Assembly: GCF_008691045.1 (NCBI RefSeq)
Contig: NZ_VMSO01000010.1
Location: 1 to 64,000, forward strand
Source: Mediterraneibacter catenae
GTDB taxonomy: Bacteria; Bacillota; Clostridia; Lachnospirales; Lachnospiraceae
Length of the DNA stretch: 64,000 nucleotides
Direction: 5' to 3'
Shown here piece by piece: positions 35,282 to 44,131 of this stretch. The stretch's first letter is position 1. The number at the start of each line of letters is the position of its first letter. The notes beneath the pieces were generated by a model. That model saw nothing but the letters and a program-made list of their open reading frames with translations. It made no database searches and had not been told where the DNA came from. The position numbers and the translations under genes are program-made.

Positions 35282-35919
35282 CTCTCTGTCCCCGTATCTT
35301 TGAGAGCTTTCATATTATGACGTCCGTAAAGCACCAGGGATATCAGCATCATGATAACACAGACGCCGATCAGCACTTTGGATACCACATCCGGGATATT
35401 ATACCAGAACACATGCAGGATCATCATTGCATAGAGCAGCCATGTATTGACCTTGCCGTGCCAGTCCGCACCGAATACCTTTCCTGTCTTCTGGATAACG
35501 AGGAGTCCTGTCACTCCCATAAAGAATTCTTTAAACACCATAAGCCCGAGCGGCACGATCATGAGCGGAAAACGGGTGAGCAGACAGAACAGCATTGCCG
35601 CCTGCGTCAGTTTATCTGCCACCGGATCAAGGATCTTCCCGAGATCACTTATCATATTGAAGTGTCTTGCGACAAATCCGTCTACCGTATCCGTAAGACC
35701 CGATATGATCAGTATGATCCCTGTCCACAGATAATTTTTTTCCACACAATAGAGCCACATAAAGACCGGGATCAGGCAAAGCCGGAAAAGGGAAAGCAGA
35801 TTGGGGATCGTCAGTATTTTATTCTGTGAGCTGCCCGCATTTCCCGGTTTTGCACTCTCCGGTCCTGTACTGTCCGGTTTTATATTTTCTGATTTTATGT
35901 TTTCTGATTCAGTTTTCAT
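35278..35919 (-). CDS. pgsA: CDP-alcohol phosphatidyltransferase (PgsA-like)
   Basis: A 213-residue membrane enzyme, probably CDP-diacylglycerol:glycerol-3-phosphate 3-phosphatidyltransferase, which makes phosphatidylglycerol phosphate. The family signature D-G-x2-A-R-x8-G-x3-D-x3-D is seen as DGFVARHFNMISDLGKILDP followed by VADK. ILTIPNLLSLFRLCLIPVF starts the first helix. The first about 35 residues are a hydrophilic tail with near-repeats (SENIKSENIKP, GPESAKPGNAG), not part of the enzyme core. The ATG at 35919 has an AGGAGG site. It is coupled to the LysR gene. Family-level specificity (PgsA versus other CDP-alcohol transferases) is not certain. Confidence 0.8.
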   Translation of the reverse strand: MKTESENIKSENIKPDSTGPESAKPGNAGSSQNKILTIPNLLSLFRLCLIPVFMWLYCVEKNYLWTGIILIISGLTDTVDGFVARHFNMISDLGKILDPVADKLTQAAMLFCLLTRFPLMIVPLGLMVFKEFFMGVTGLLVIQKTGKVFGADWHGKVNTWLLYAMMILHVFWYNIPDVVSKVLIGVCVIMMLISLVLYGRHNMKALKDTGTER

Positions 35920-36046
35920 TCGTTTCCTCCTGCGAATCTCGTCCTGCCGTACGGGTAAGATGATAGGACGAATCCGCAGAGTTGTCAATGGTTTCCTGAA
36001 TTCTTTCTACACTGTATTCAATTATATTGGAGTCGAAAGGTATTTT

Positions 36047-36301
36047 TCAGACTTTAACTTTCACCACAATCTTCTTTACCCGGCATGGCCCGTTTGCAGA
36101 CATACGTCTCGGCGCATGTGCATCCTCCGGCGGAACAATTGCGAAATCTCCTTTTTTCAGAAGAACGGCGCCGCTCTGCTTCGGTTCTTTATAGAAGATC
36201 AGATCCGTTTCATCGTTGTATTCCCCGGACGGTTTCAACACTGCCGCCGGTTCATAACCGAAGATCTCTTCTCCCTCCACCATGTACTGGATATCAAAGG
36301 T
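36047..36301 (-). pseudogene. YhcH/YjgK/YiaL (DUF386) family, C-terminal half only
   Basis: About 83 codons match the second half of the YhcH/YjgK/YiaL family of cupin-like sugar (sialic acid or uronate) catabolism proteins: FDIQYMVEGEEIFGYEPAA, LKPSGEYNDETDLIFY, KKGDFAIVPPEDAHAP and the terminal VKKIVVKVKV. The N-terminal half is missing; the frame instead joins, out of phase, to a LacI-type DNA-binding domain. This is a deletion scar. Translation from the internal Met would give a 78-residue fragment that is unlikely to fold normally. Confidence 0.7.
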
Positions 36302-36510
36302 ACCCGGATATCCACAGTGAGCACTGCCACTGTACGCATGGAGCTGCTGACCAGCCCCCGTGCGATCGCACTCGGTCTGTAACTGTGCTTTTCCAGCACA
36401 GCCTCCACACGCTGTTTTGTATCTTCTCTTACATTGCTCTTTTTATTCAGCACACGCGAGACCGTCGAAATCGATACTCCGGCTTCCTTCGCAATATCAT
36501 AAATATTCAT
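36302..36510 (-). pseudogene. LacI family regulator, N-terminal fragment
   Basis: About 69 codons encode an intact LacI-type helix-turn-helix and hinge: MNIYDIAKEAGVSISTVSRV, then RPSAIARGLVSSSMRTVAVL. The effector-binding domain is absent; after VDIR the sequence runs into the YhcH-like remnant in another frame and stops at 36235. The words GATATCC occur on both sides of the junction. A free DNA-binding domain of this size could in principle still bind DNA, but dimerisation would be poor. Confidence 0.7.
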
Positions 36511-36666
36511 GCTCTTTCGCCTCGGTAATTTATTTTTATCCATACGAATAAAGAATACTCGATTCCAGAGCCTTTTGTCAATCCTCCTCAGGTGCATAAT
36601 ATCCCCACAGGGGACTCTTTGAGTAAATCCCGGGGGCCGTGGGGGTATCAGTGCGATTTATCTCTT

Positions 36667-38562
36667 CTATGCAAAATTACCGGTATACAATTGATAATAT
36701 TTGCCTTTTGCCGCAATCAGCTCATCGTGAGTACCTCTCTCGATAATCCGGCCCTGCTCCATGACCATGATACAGTCTGAGTTCTTAACCGTGGACAGAC
36801 GATGGGCGATAACGAATGTGGTGCGTCCTTTCATCAGCGCATCCATGCCGGCCTGCACCAGTTTCTCTGTACGTGTATCTATAGAAGATGTAGCTTCGTC
36901 AAGAATCAGAGCCGGCGGATCTGCGACAGCCGCACGGGCTATGGCAAGGAGCTGTCTCTGCCCCTGACTTAAGTTTGCCCCGTCTCCGGTAAGCATTGTG
37001 TCATAGCCGTCAGGCAGACGACGGATAAATCCGTCAGCATTGGCAAGCTTCGCCGCTTTTATACATTCATCGTCTGTTGCATCCAGTTTGCCGTAACGTA
37101 TATTCTCCATGACGGTACCAGTAAACAGATGGGTATCCTGAAGCACCATGCCAAGGGACCTTCTGAGATCCGGCTTCTTGATCTTGTTGATATTGATTCC
37201 GTCATACCGGATTTTTCCGTCGGCAATATCATAGAACCGGTTGATCAGGTTCGTGATCGTAGTCTTTCCGGCGCCGGTAGCTCCGACAAAAGCTATCTTC
37301 TGTCCCGGTTTTGCATAAAGGCTGATATTGTGCAGGACAATCTTGTTGTCGCTGTAGCCGAAGTCCACATCGTCAAATACTACTCCGCCTTCCTGCTTTG
37401 TATAAGTGACAGTCCCCTCTGCTTTATGAGGATGTTTCCATGCCCACAGATTTGTTCTGTCAGAAGATTCTTGCAGATTGCCGTTCTCATCCTCCTTCGC
37501 ATTGACAAGCTCCACATATCCCTCATCTGCTTCCGGTTCCTGATCCATAAGATCAAATACACGCTGAGCGCCGGCTGCGGCGTTAACGACGAAGTTGATC
37601 TGCTGGCTGACCTGCGTGATAGGATTCGTAAAACTCCTGTTCAGCCCTACGAACGTAATAACAGTGCCGATCGTAACCCCTGCCAGTTCATTTATTCCCA
37701 GGATAGCGCCTACAATAGCTACCAGTGCATAGCTGATCCAGCCAATGTTCGCATTGATCGGCATCAGCAGGTTGGCATAACGGTTCGCCATATTCGTACT
37801 GTCCCTGAGTTTCTCATTCACTTCGTGGAAATCTTTCATGGCTGCATCTTCATGGCAGAAGACTTTAACTACTTTCTGCCCGTCCAGCATTTCCTCGATG
37901 AAACCGTCCACAGTTCCCAGATCGATCTGCTGACGGATATAATATTTACCGGACAGCTTTGAGAAATTAGAAGTTACCAGAAGCATGACGACCGCAGTCA
38001 GTATGGAGATTACTGTCAGTACAGGGTTCAGGATGATCATTGTGATCAGAGTAGCCGCCATAGTGATACCCGAGTTGATAATCTGCGGGATGCTCTGGCT
38101 CAAAAGCTGTCTGAGCGTATCTACATCATTTGTGTAAACAGACATGATATCGCCGTGGGCGTGTGTGTCAAAATACTTGATCGGCAGCGCCTCCATCCGA
38201 CAGAACAGATCATCTCTTAAATGCCTCATCGTGCCCTGGCTGACATTTACCACGATCCGGTTATAGGCAAATGCCGTGATAACACCTATCCCCATGACAC
38301 ACGCCAGACGGAACAGATCTGAAGCAAGTCCGCTGAAATCCTTCGATCCGCTGGCCAGCATCGGTGTTATGTAATCGTCTACCAGCGTCTGGGGAAAGGT
38401 GGCTCCCACAACAGTTGCGATGGCAGTGATCAGAATACAGACAATTACACACACAAACGGTATCTTATAATAATGAAGCATATACCGGATCACACGCGCA
38501 ATCAGTTTTGAGGCTGTATTTGCCCTTGATCCGGAGTTTTTCTCATTCATATTATCATTCAT
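36667..38562 (-). CDS. ABC exporter half-transporter (catalytic partner)
   Basis: A 631-residue fused membrane/ATPase protein: six helices (about residues 30-345) then a nucleotide-binding domain with Walker A GATGAGKTT, signature LSQGQRQLL, Walker B ALILDEATSSID with the catalytic Glu, and switch His in IAHRLS. An insertion with Trp and acidic residues (NLWAWKHPHKAEGTV, about 368-382) lies before the ATPase core. It follows the partner at 38588 by 25 bp and a MarR gene. Together they form a heterodimeric exporter in which this subunit supplies the intact Walker B Glu. Confidence 0.9.
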   Translation of the reverse strand: MNDNMNEKNSGSRANTASKLIARVIRYMLHYYKIPFVCVIVCILITAIATVVGATFPQTLVDDYITPMLASGSKDFSGLASDLFRLACVMGIGVITAFAYNRIVVNVSQGTMRHLRDDLFCRMEALPIKYFDTHAHGDIMSVYTNDVDTLRQLLSQSIPQIINSGITMAATLITMIILNPVLTVISILTAVVMLLVTSNFSKLSGKYYIRQQIDLGTVDGFIEEMLDGQKVVKVFCHEDAAMKDFHEVNEKLRDSTNMANRYANLLMPINANIGWISYALVAIVGAILGINELAGVTIGTVITFVGLNRSFTNPITQVSQQINFVVNAAAGAQRVFDLMDQEPEADEGYVELVNAKEDENGNLQESSDRTNLWAWKHPHKAEGTVTYTKQEGGVVFDDVDFGYSDNKIVLHNISLYAKPGQKIAFVGATGAGKTTITNLINRFYDIADGKIRYDGININKIKKPDLRRSLGMVLQDTHLFTGTVMENIRYGKLDATDDECIKAAKLANADGFIRRLPDGYDTMLTGDGANLSQGQRQLLAIARAAVADPPALILDEATSSIDTRTEKLVQAGMDALMKGRTTFVIAHRLSTVKNSDCIMVMEQGRIIERGTHDELIAAKGKYYQLYTGNFA

Positions 38563-38587
38563 AGATCGAATTTCTCCTTTCTCTGAT

Positions 38588-40327
38588 TTATGCCGGCTGA
38601 TCGAAGTCGCCGCTTCCTTCCAGCTGTGAATTATAGATTTCCTGATAGATTTCGTTGTTCTTCAGCAGATTTTCATGGGTGTCAAAATCATCGATCCGTC
38701 CGTCGTCCAGTACAAGTATCCGGTCGGCAGATTCTACACTGGAAACACGCTGTGCAATGATAATCTTAGTCGTGCCCGGAATCTGCTTTGCAAATGCAGC
38801 TCGGATACTTGCGTCTGTTGCCGTATCCACAGCACTTGTAGAATCGTCAAGGATCAGGACTTTTGGTTTCTTCAGCAGGGCGCGGGCAATACACAGGCGC
38901 TGTTTCTGCCCGCCGGAGACATTAGCCCCTCCCCGCTCTATTCTTGTGTAATAGCCGTCCGGCATCCTGTCAATGAATTCATCGGCGCATGCCGCTTTAC
39001 ATGCATCGATACACTCTTCTTCCGTAGCCTCCGGATTGCCCCAGCGCAGGTTGTCCAGTATCGTTCCGGAGAAGAGGGTGTTTTTCTGCAGGACAACAGA
39101 GACCTGGTTTCTCAGCACCTCCGTATCATATCTGCGTACGTCTACTCCGCCCACACAGACAGATCCTTCAGCCACGTCGTACAGACGGCAGATCAGGTTG
39201 ACCAGGCTGCTCTTTCCCGAACCTGTTCCTCCGATCACGCCGATCGTCTCTCCGCTCTTAATATGGATATCGATATCCGACAGAGAATTTTTGCCGCTTC
39301 CCTGCTTATATGAAAAGTTCACATGATTAAAATCAATACTGCCGTCAGCCACTGTCATGACGGGTTTTTCAGGATCTGTCAGATCTGCCTTCTCGTTCAG
39401 CACTTCACTGATACGGCGGATACTTGCCATGGACATACTGATCATAACGACAACCATGGAAAGCATCATCAGGCTCATCAGAAGCGCCATAATATAACTG
39501 AACAGACTGGTCAGATCTCCGGTAGTCATAGATCCGCCCACGATGAACTGTGCGCCGAACCACGAAACAGAAATAATACAGAAATAAACTGCAACCATCA
39601 TGGCGGGGTTATTAAACGCCAGAAGGCCTTCTGCCTTTACAGAAAGGTCGTAAAGCATTTTGGAAGCTTTAGAAAACTTCACGTTCTCGTAATCCTCACG
39701 CACAAAAGCCTTGACGACACGGATTGCCGTCACATTCTCCTGTACACTGGCATTCAGATCATCATATCTGCGGAATACCTGTCTGAATATTTTCAGCGTG
39801 ATGACCATGATCGATCCGATGACGATTACGAGGAACACAACCGCGATCAGGAACATAGCGCTCAACCGCGGGCTGATGATCAGACACATCGCAAAACTGA
39901 AGACCAGGTTAAGCGGCGCGCGGACTGCCACGCGGATCACCATCATAAATGCATTCTGTACATTCGTGATATCCGTTGTCATACGGGTGACCAGACCCGG
40001 AACACTGAATTTGTCAATATTGGAAAATGAAAATGTCTGGATATTGGCGTAAATCGCCTCTCGCAGATTTGCTGAAAGCCCGGATGCGGCACTTGCAGCA
40101 TTTTTTCCTGCCATGGCTCCGAAGAACAGGCTCAAAAAAGCCATAAGAACCATAACAGTACCATAGCGGTACACCACTGAGAGGCTTCCGGCTTCGAGTC
40201 CGTTGTCTATGATCATAGCTGTGACAAACGGCATTAATATTTCCATAATAACTTCAAGAGCGGTAAGTCCGATACAGAGAAAGGTGTCCCGCTTATACTT
40301 CCCAAGCTGCTGTAAAACTTTTCTCAC
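38588..40327 (-). CDS. ABC exporter half-transporter (noncatalytic-site partner)
   Basis: A 579-residue fused membrane/ATPase protein with six helices and an ATPase domain: Walker A GGTGSGKSS, signature VSGGQKQRL, Walker B VLILDDSTSAVD where Asp replaces the catalytic Glu, and Gln in place of the switch His (IIAQRVS). This is the normal asymmetry of heterodimeric exporters such as BmrCD or TM287/288, so it is the degenerate-site subunit. It starts 4 bp inside the MarR gene end and precedes the second half by 25 bp. A multidrug role is inferred. Confidence 0.9.
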   Translation of the reverse strand: MRKVLQQLGKYKRDTFLCIGLTALEVIMEILMPFVTAMIIDNGLEAGSLSVVYRYGTVMVLMAFLSLFFGAMAGKNAASAASGLSANLREAIYANIQTFSFSNIDKFSVPGLVTRMTTDITNVQNAFMMVIRVAVRAPLNLVFSFAMCLIISPRLSAMFLIAVVFLVIVIGSIMVITLKIFRQVFRRYDDLNASVQENVTAIRVVKAFVREDYENVKFSKASKMLYDLSVKAEGLLAFNNPAMMVAVYFCIISVSWFGAQFIVGGSMTTGDLTSLFSYIMALLMSLMMLSMVVVMISMSMASIRRISEVLNEKADLTDPEKPVMTVADGSIDFNHVNFSYKQGSGKNSLSDIDIHIKSGETIGVIGGTGSGKSSLVNLICRLYDVAEGSVCVGGVDVRRYDTEVLRNQVSVVLQKNTLFSGTILDNLRWGNPEATEEECIDACKAACADEFIDRMPDGYYTRIERGGANVSGGQKQRLCIARALLKKPKVLILDDSTSAVDTATDASIRAAFAKQIPGTTKIIIAQRVSSVESADRILVLDDGRIDDFDTHENLLKNNEIYQEIYNSQLEGSGDFDQPA

Positions 40328-40803
40328 GGTAAATAAACCTCCTGTCTGTTTTTTTCATTCTGCTCCATTCGGGAAAGCTGAGTCAGAATCTTTTCTTCCA
40401 GATTCATCAGCTGTATCTTCTCCTGCCGGTCAAGTCCGCTGCAGATCTCCGATTCCATCTGATCTGCTTTCTGTATGAATCTGTTTCCATCCTTTACCAG
40501 TTTCTCGGTAGGGAGTACTTTCTTTTTCCGGACATCATCCGGATCTTCAAGAAAATAAAGATAACCTTTTTCTCTCATTTTTTTGATCAACGCAGACAGC
40601 GTTGCTTTTGACACTCCTATTTCACGGCACAATTCCGTAAGATACGTTCCTTTTGGATGATGTCTCAGTATGTAGACCATAAAATAAACCTGGACACCGG
40701 TTATACTTTTGTCCTTCAGACTCAGTTCCATCTGTGCCGACATATTCCGGCTGATCTTCTTCATCATAAAGAGCAGCTCCTCTGATCCGAAACTCTCCTC
40801 CAT
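40324..40803 (-). CDS. MarR family transcriptional regulator
   Basis: A 159-residue winged-helix repressor: recognition region GTYLTELCREIGVSKATLSA (about residues 57-76) and wing LYFLEDPDDVRKKKVLPT. The ATG at 40803 is preferred since AGGAGGTG precedes it; an upstream GTG lies inside that site. It overlaps the first ABC half-transporter by 4 bp, so it is the first gene of a three-gene operon and probably represses it. A GAAC-TGTTC palindrome lies between its promoter and start codon. Confidence 0.9.
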   Translation of the reverse strand: MEESFGSEELLFMMKKISRNMSAQMELSLKDKSITGVQVYFMVYILRHHPKGTYLTELCREIGVSKATLSALIKKMREKGYLYFLEDPDDVRKKKVLPTEKLVKDGNRFIQKADQMESEICSGLDRQEKIQLMNLEEKILTQLSRMEQNEKNRQEVYLP

Positions 40804-40890
40804 TTCTATAAGCACCTCCTGTGATACTGCATTTTTTCCGGAATTGTTTTTGGTCGAACAGTTCGTATCCTTATTTTCTGTCCATGTGAA

Positions 40891-40919
40891 ATTTTAGCGC
40901 AGAAATATGCAAATGTTAA
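40891..40919 (-). promoter_or_regulatory. Promoter of the MarR-ABC operon
   Basis: On the minus strand TTAACA and TAAAAT are separated by 17 bp. A GAACTGTTC palindrome follows about 30 bp downstream, a candidate MarR operator. Confidence 0.45.
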
Positions 40920-40962
40920 ATCAAAATTTGTTATTATCAATAAATAACTTTTATAAATAAAC

Positions 40963-40993
40963 AAAAAAAGAGAGCTTAAAAGCCCTCTCAATC
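40963..40993 (-). terminator. Terminator after the MATE remnant
   Basis: On the minus strand GAGAGGGCTT and AAGCTCTC pair (two bulged G) and are followed by seven T. It ends transcription from the fragment at 41018 before the MarR promoter. Confidence 0.65.
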
Positions 40994-41017
40994 CCAAGAC
41001 TGACTCGTACCGGAATC

Positions 41018-41152
41018 TCAGCACGCTGCCCTGTTCTCTGCTCCTTTAATACCAATACTCCGCAAAGTCTTCTTAAACTGCACTGCAAACAGGATTGCCG
41101 TAAATGTCACCGCGATCGCATCCGCGATAGGTTCTGCCAAATAGACTGCCAT
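41018..41152 (-). pseudogene. MATE transporter C-terminal fragment
   Basis: A 44-codon open frame reads MAVYLAEPIADAIAVTFTAI, then LFAVQFKKTL and a short tail. This matches the last membrane helix and C terminus of MATE-family pumps. The rest of the gene is missing; an in-frame stop lies six codons upstream of the Met. A normal terminator follows, so this is the intact 3' end of a lost gene. A MATE pump next to a MarR-controlled exporter is a common arrangement, which fits an ancestral drug-efflux locus. Confidence 0.6.
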
Positions 41153-41254
41153 AATATTCTTGGCATATTATAGCACTCTATAATTTTAAGTCAAGAAATG
41201 TGAACAAAAATTCACAGATATTATCAGCGCCGGGAATAATCAATGTTATCAAAT

Positions 41255-42559
41255 TCAGTTCACCTGCAATGCATTGGGATATATCTCTTTCAGGCGGGTA
41301 TCATCGTATTGTTCATCCATGATATTCTGCCATGTATGTTCTGCAGGCACTCCCTTAGCTCTCTGATCACTGCGTATCAGAGCCAGACCGGATACAACGA
41401 TATTGCAGCAGAAAAATACGAGTATAACCCAGGACAGAATTTTCCCTGCTTTTACCGGAATACGTTCAATCCACGATGACATGATCGGATACAGCCCTTT
41501 AATCCAGATAACCGCCGCTATACCCCAAAAAAAGCAGTACAGCAGATTGATCCTTCCGCCCAGGTTAAAAGGAATTTCACTGTAGTTCCAGAATACTTTT
41601 CCAAACATGAGCTCCGTAAACACACTGCAGATATACTCATATGCACCGCCCAGGCACGTTCCGGCAATGAAAATGAAGTGGTCGGAACGATCTTTATATC
41701 TATGCAAAAGAAGTGTAGCAACAGCTATTGCAATCCCCCAGACAAGACTGAACGGTCCCCACACCACACTGCTGCGGCTCATCCACACACCTGCCGTGGC
41801 GCGGCAATAGAGAGTCTCCACAATATCTCCCAAAAAAGCTCCGATAACAAAGAGCCAGATAATCTTATAAAAACTGCATCCATACGCAAATACATTTGAT
41901 TTTACTTCTGCAGAATCTTTCTCTGCTTTTTCTCTGGCATCCGGATACGCTCTCCGCAACCTGCGGTCTATCAGCCCGTAAATCCGCCGGCCTAACCCTG
42001 ATGAAATGCCAGTCAGCCAGGAATCCACGCCTTTCCACTGTTCAATTCTCCTGCTTCTCCCGGCTAAAATGAACAAAGTTGCCGCGATATCTATAATCAG
42101 TACACCAGACAGGATCCAGACAATTATCTGTCCCAGTATTCCGGGAATCCAGCTGTACAGATTTACCAGAAATGGATTTCCCCAGTTTTTCACAACCACG
42201 CAGAGTATACCCCAGAATACAGACATTGGCAGGCAGATATATCCGTCCAGATTTCCCTTTATCTTTGAATAATCCCACCATTTTTCATGATAAAATCTCT
42301 CGATCCAGTGTCCTGCAGTCCATTCAATAACAGTTGCGATTATCATGCCATACGCAAAAAGCCAGAACCCATGCAGCTCACTGCAGAATATGGTGACTAT
42401 CATTGCAGTAAATCCGTATATCACGCAGAAGGGCGCATTCACAAGTCCACGGTTAACAAACTGTTTCTGCCTGAGCGCTGCAGATACGGTTTCCAATATC
42501 CATCCCGAAAAGCTGTAGATAAAAAACAGCCAAAGCATTTCATATCCTGAATAAATCAT
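41255..42559 (-). CDS. CmpB-type membrane protein with duplicated domain
   Basis: A 434-residue membrane protein with about ten hydrophobic segments, matching the putative ABC-transporter type IV (CmpB, PF06541-like) family. Two copies of the domain are visible: the first (about residues 1-175) has FSGWILETVSAALRQKQFVNRG, the second (about 235-400) has IGAFLGDIVETLYCR and WGPFSLVWGIA. Most family members have a single domain. The linker (SRRIEQWKGVDSW onward) is charged. There is no ATPase partner nearby, so the ABC label is doubtful. It is flanked by two transporter remnants. Confidence 0.75.
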   Translation of the reverse strand: MIYSGYEMLWLFFIYSFSGWILETVSAALRQKQFVNRGLVNAPFCVIYGFTAMIVTIFCSELHGFWLFAYGMIIATVIEWTAGHWIERFYHEKWWDYSKIKGNLDGYICLPMSVFWGILCVVVKNWGNPFLVNLYSWIPGILGQIIVWILSGVLIIDIAATLFILAGRSRRIEQWKGVDSWLTGISSGLGRRIYGLIDRRLRRAYPDAREKAEKDSAEVKSNVFAYGCSFYKIIWLFVIGAFLGDIVETLYCRATAGVWMSRSSVVWGPFSLVWGIAIAVATLLLHRYKDRSDHFIFIAGTCLGGAYEYICSVFTELMFGKVFWNYSEIPFNLGGRINLLYCFFWGIAAVIWIKGLYPIMSSWIERIPVKAGKILSWVILVFFCCNIVVSGLALIRSDQRAKGVPAEHTWQNIMDEQYDDTRLKEIYPNALQVN

Positions 42560-42598
42560 CTTACACTATCTCCTGTTCCGTTAATTCCTGCTGTCTGG

Positions 42599-42676
42599 TT
42601 ACTTTCTTCTACTTTTGCAGACCCGGTACGCTTCTGCTACCGGAATCAGCACAGTAAATGTGATCAGTACGTCGAC
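42599..42676 (-). pseudogene. Possible second transporter C-terminal remnant
   Basis: A 25-codon frame before a stop reads VDVLITFTVLIPVAEAYRVC followed by a basic tail. It resembles the last helix of a MATE-type protein (compare the TFT-containing helix of the fragment at 41018). It has no start codon and follows directly on AT-rich sequence. The match is short, so this is weak. Confidence 0.25.
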
Positions 42677-42747
42677 GCTAGAATTATAATATAACAAATA
42701 TCACATTAACAACACTTAATTATGCAAAAAATAACTCATGCAAAAAT

Positions 42748-42793
42748 ATACCCTCCTTCACAGGTAAACATGTTCCTGCAAGGGAGGGTATCA
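42748..42793 (-). terminator. Terminator of the hexosamine kinase gene
   Basis: On the minus strand ATACCCTCCCTTGCAGG pairs with CCTGTGAAGGAGGGTAT (one mismatch region), followed by ATTTTTG. It begins 7 bp after the stop codon at 42800. Confidence 0.75.
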
Positions 42794-42799
42794 TTCATT

Positions 42800-43912
42800 T
42801 TACTGATATTTCCGTACGATATCGTGCATAGTATCCCACTTAGCTTCCATATCTTCCACAAGTTTGAACTGTGTCCGTGCCCTGTCAAGGTTGTGATTCT
42901 CACGATGGATCTTGAAGTAATGGTCACCCTCCAGATAATCTGTCAGGAAACGCATGCCGCACTCATATGTCATCACTTTGGCTCCCATCGGAAGCAGCTC
43001 GATTTCTCTCTCTGTAAGACTTCCGGCACATCCCTCGAGGAATCCTTTGACATAGAGTTCATACAGTTCCATGCTGCATGACACCTTATCGAGGTCTGTC
43101 TCATCCTCTGCCGCTGTACTCGCTCCGAAACGGATAGAATCACCGAAGTCATTCATTGCAAGTCCCGGCATTACAGTATCCAGGTCGATCACACAGATAC
43201 CTTTTCTTGTAACATTGTCGATCATGATATTGTTGAGCTTTGTATCATTGTGGGTGACGCGCAGAGGTATCTCGCCTTTTTCCAGAAGATCTCCGAATAC
43301 ATTTGCCACATCCTCATGGGACAGGACAAAGTCGATCTCCTTTTGTACTGACGCGGCACGACCGCACACGTCTTTTGCAACAGCTTCTTTAAATACCTGA
43401 AATCTTGCTTTTGTATCGTGGAATCCTTCGATCGTCTCGTGGAGCGTCTCCGCCGGGTAATCGGCAAGTAGTCTCTGGAAATGCCCGAAAGCAACGGCGC
43501 TTTCATAGAAGTCCTCCGGCTTCTCAACCTGATCGTAACTTGTCGCATCAGTGATGAATTTATAAGCTCTCCAGTATTCGCCCTTCGAATCCACGTAATA
43601 TGCTTTTCCATCCTTTGCAGGGATCATATTCAGAGTCTCTCTCTCCGGATCTCCGCCGTTTTCTATGATCTTTTCACGGAGATAGGAAGTAACTCCGACG
43701 ATATTTTCCATCAGCTCTACCGGTTTTGTAAATATCTCCCGATTCATCCTCTGCAGGATCACATTGACATCTCCCATGTCGCCGATCTCGAATACAAGCA
43801 GATACGTATCGTTGATATGTCCGCTTCCGAAAGGCCTGCGGCTTTTAAGCCTTCCCACAAAATTAAAATTAGCAACTGCTTCCCTGATCTGAAGTTCAGA
43901 TACACGTTCCAT
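42800..43912 (-). CDS. N-acetylhexosamine 1-kinase-like phosphotransferase
   Basis: A 370-residue kinase of the aminoglycoside-phosphotransferase fold, most like NahK of bifidobacteria, which phosphorylates GlcNAc or GalNAc at C1 in the lacto-N-biose / galacto-N-biose route. The nucleotide loop is PFGSGHINDTYLL (about residues 27-39), the catalytic loop THNDTKLNNIMID (about 228-240, Asp and Asn) and the metal Asp in CVIDLDTVMPG (about 246-256). Length is near that of NahK (359). It is divergent from an AraC regulator, and a GH112 phosphorylase, the upstream enzyme of the route, is encoded 16 kb away. Substrate is inferred. Confidence 0.8.
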   Translation of the reverse strand: MERVSELQIREAVANFNFVGRLKSRRPFGSGHINDTYLLVFEIGDMGDVNVILQRMNREIFTKPVELMENIVGVTSYLREKIIENGGDPERETLNMIPAKDGKAYYVDSKGEYWRAYKFITDATSYDQVEKPEDFYESAVAFGHFQRLLADYPAETLHETIEGFHDTKARFQVFKEAVAKDVCGRAASVQKEIDFVLSHEDVANVFGDLLEKGEIPLRVTHNDTKLNNIMIDNVTRKGICVIDLDTVMPGLAMNDFGDSIRFGASTAAEDETDLDKVSCSMELYELYVKGFLEGCAGSLTEREIELLPMGAKVMTYECGMRFLTDYLEGDHYFKIHRENHNLDRARTQFKLVEDMEAKWDTMHDIVRKYQ

Positions 43913-44131
43913 GTTCGTACTCCTCTTTTCTTTCCGAAGATTTCTAAAGTTTCTGCATTTATTGTAAGATGAAAGGCCCCGAAATTCTTTATCCTAAATT
44001 CTATTTGATTTGCACAATCTGCTTTTTATGTTTTGCATTTTCGTCCCATATAAGATATCATTAGGGGAGAAAGACATCCGGAACAGACAAAATGCTTTCA
44101 TTTGTTCCAATATACAAAAAGGACAGATTTT

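Noticed and set aside
38588-40327. Asp replacing the Walker B Glu as a damaged ABC transporter
   Set aside because: This is the usual degenerate site of heterodimeric exporters; the partner subunit has an intact Glu.
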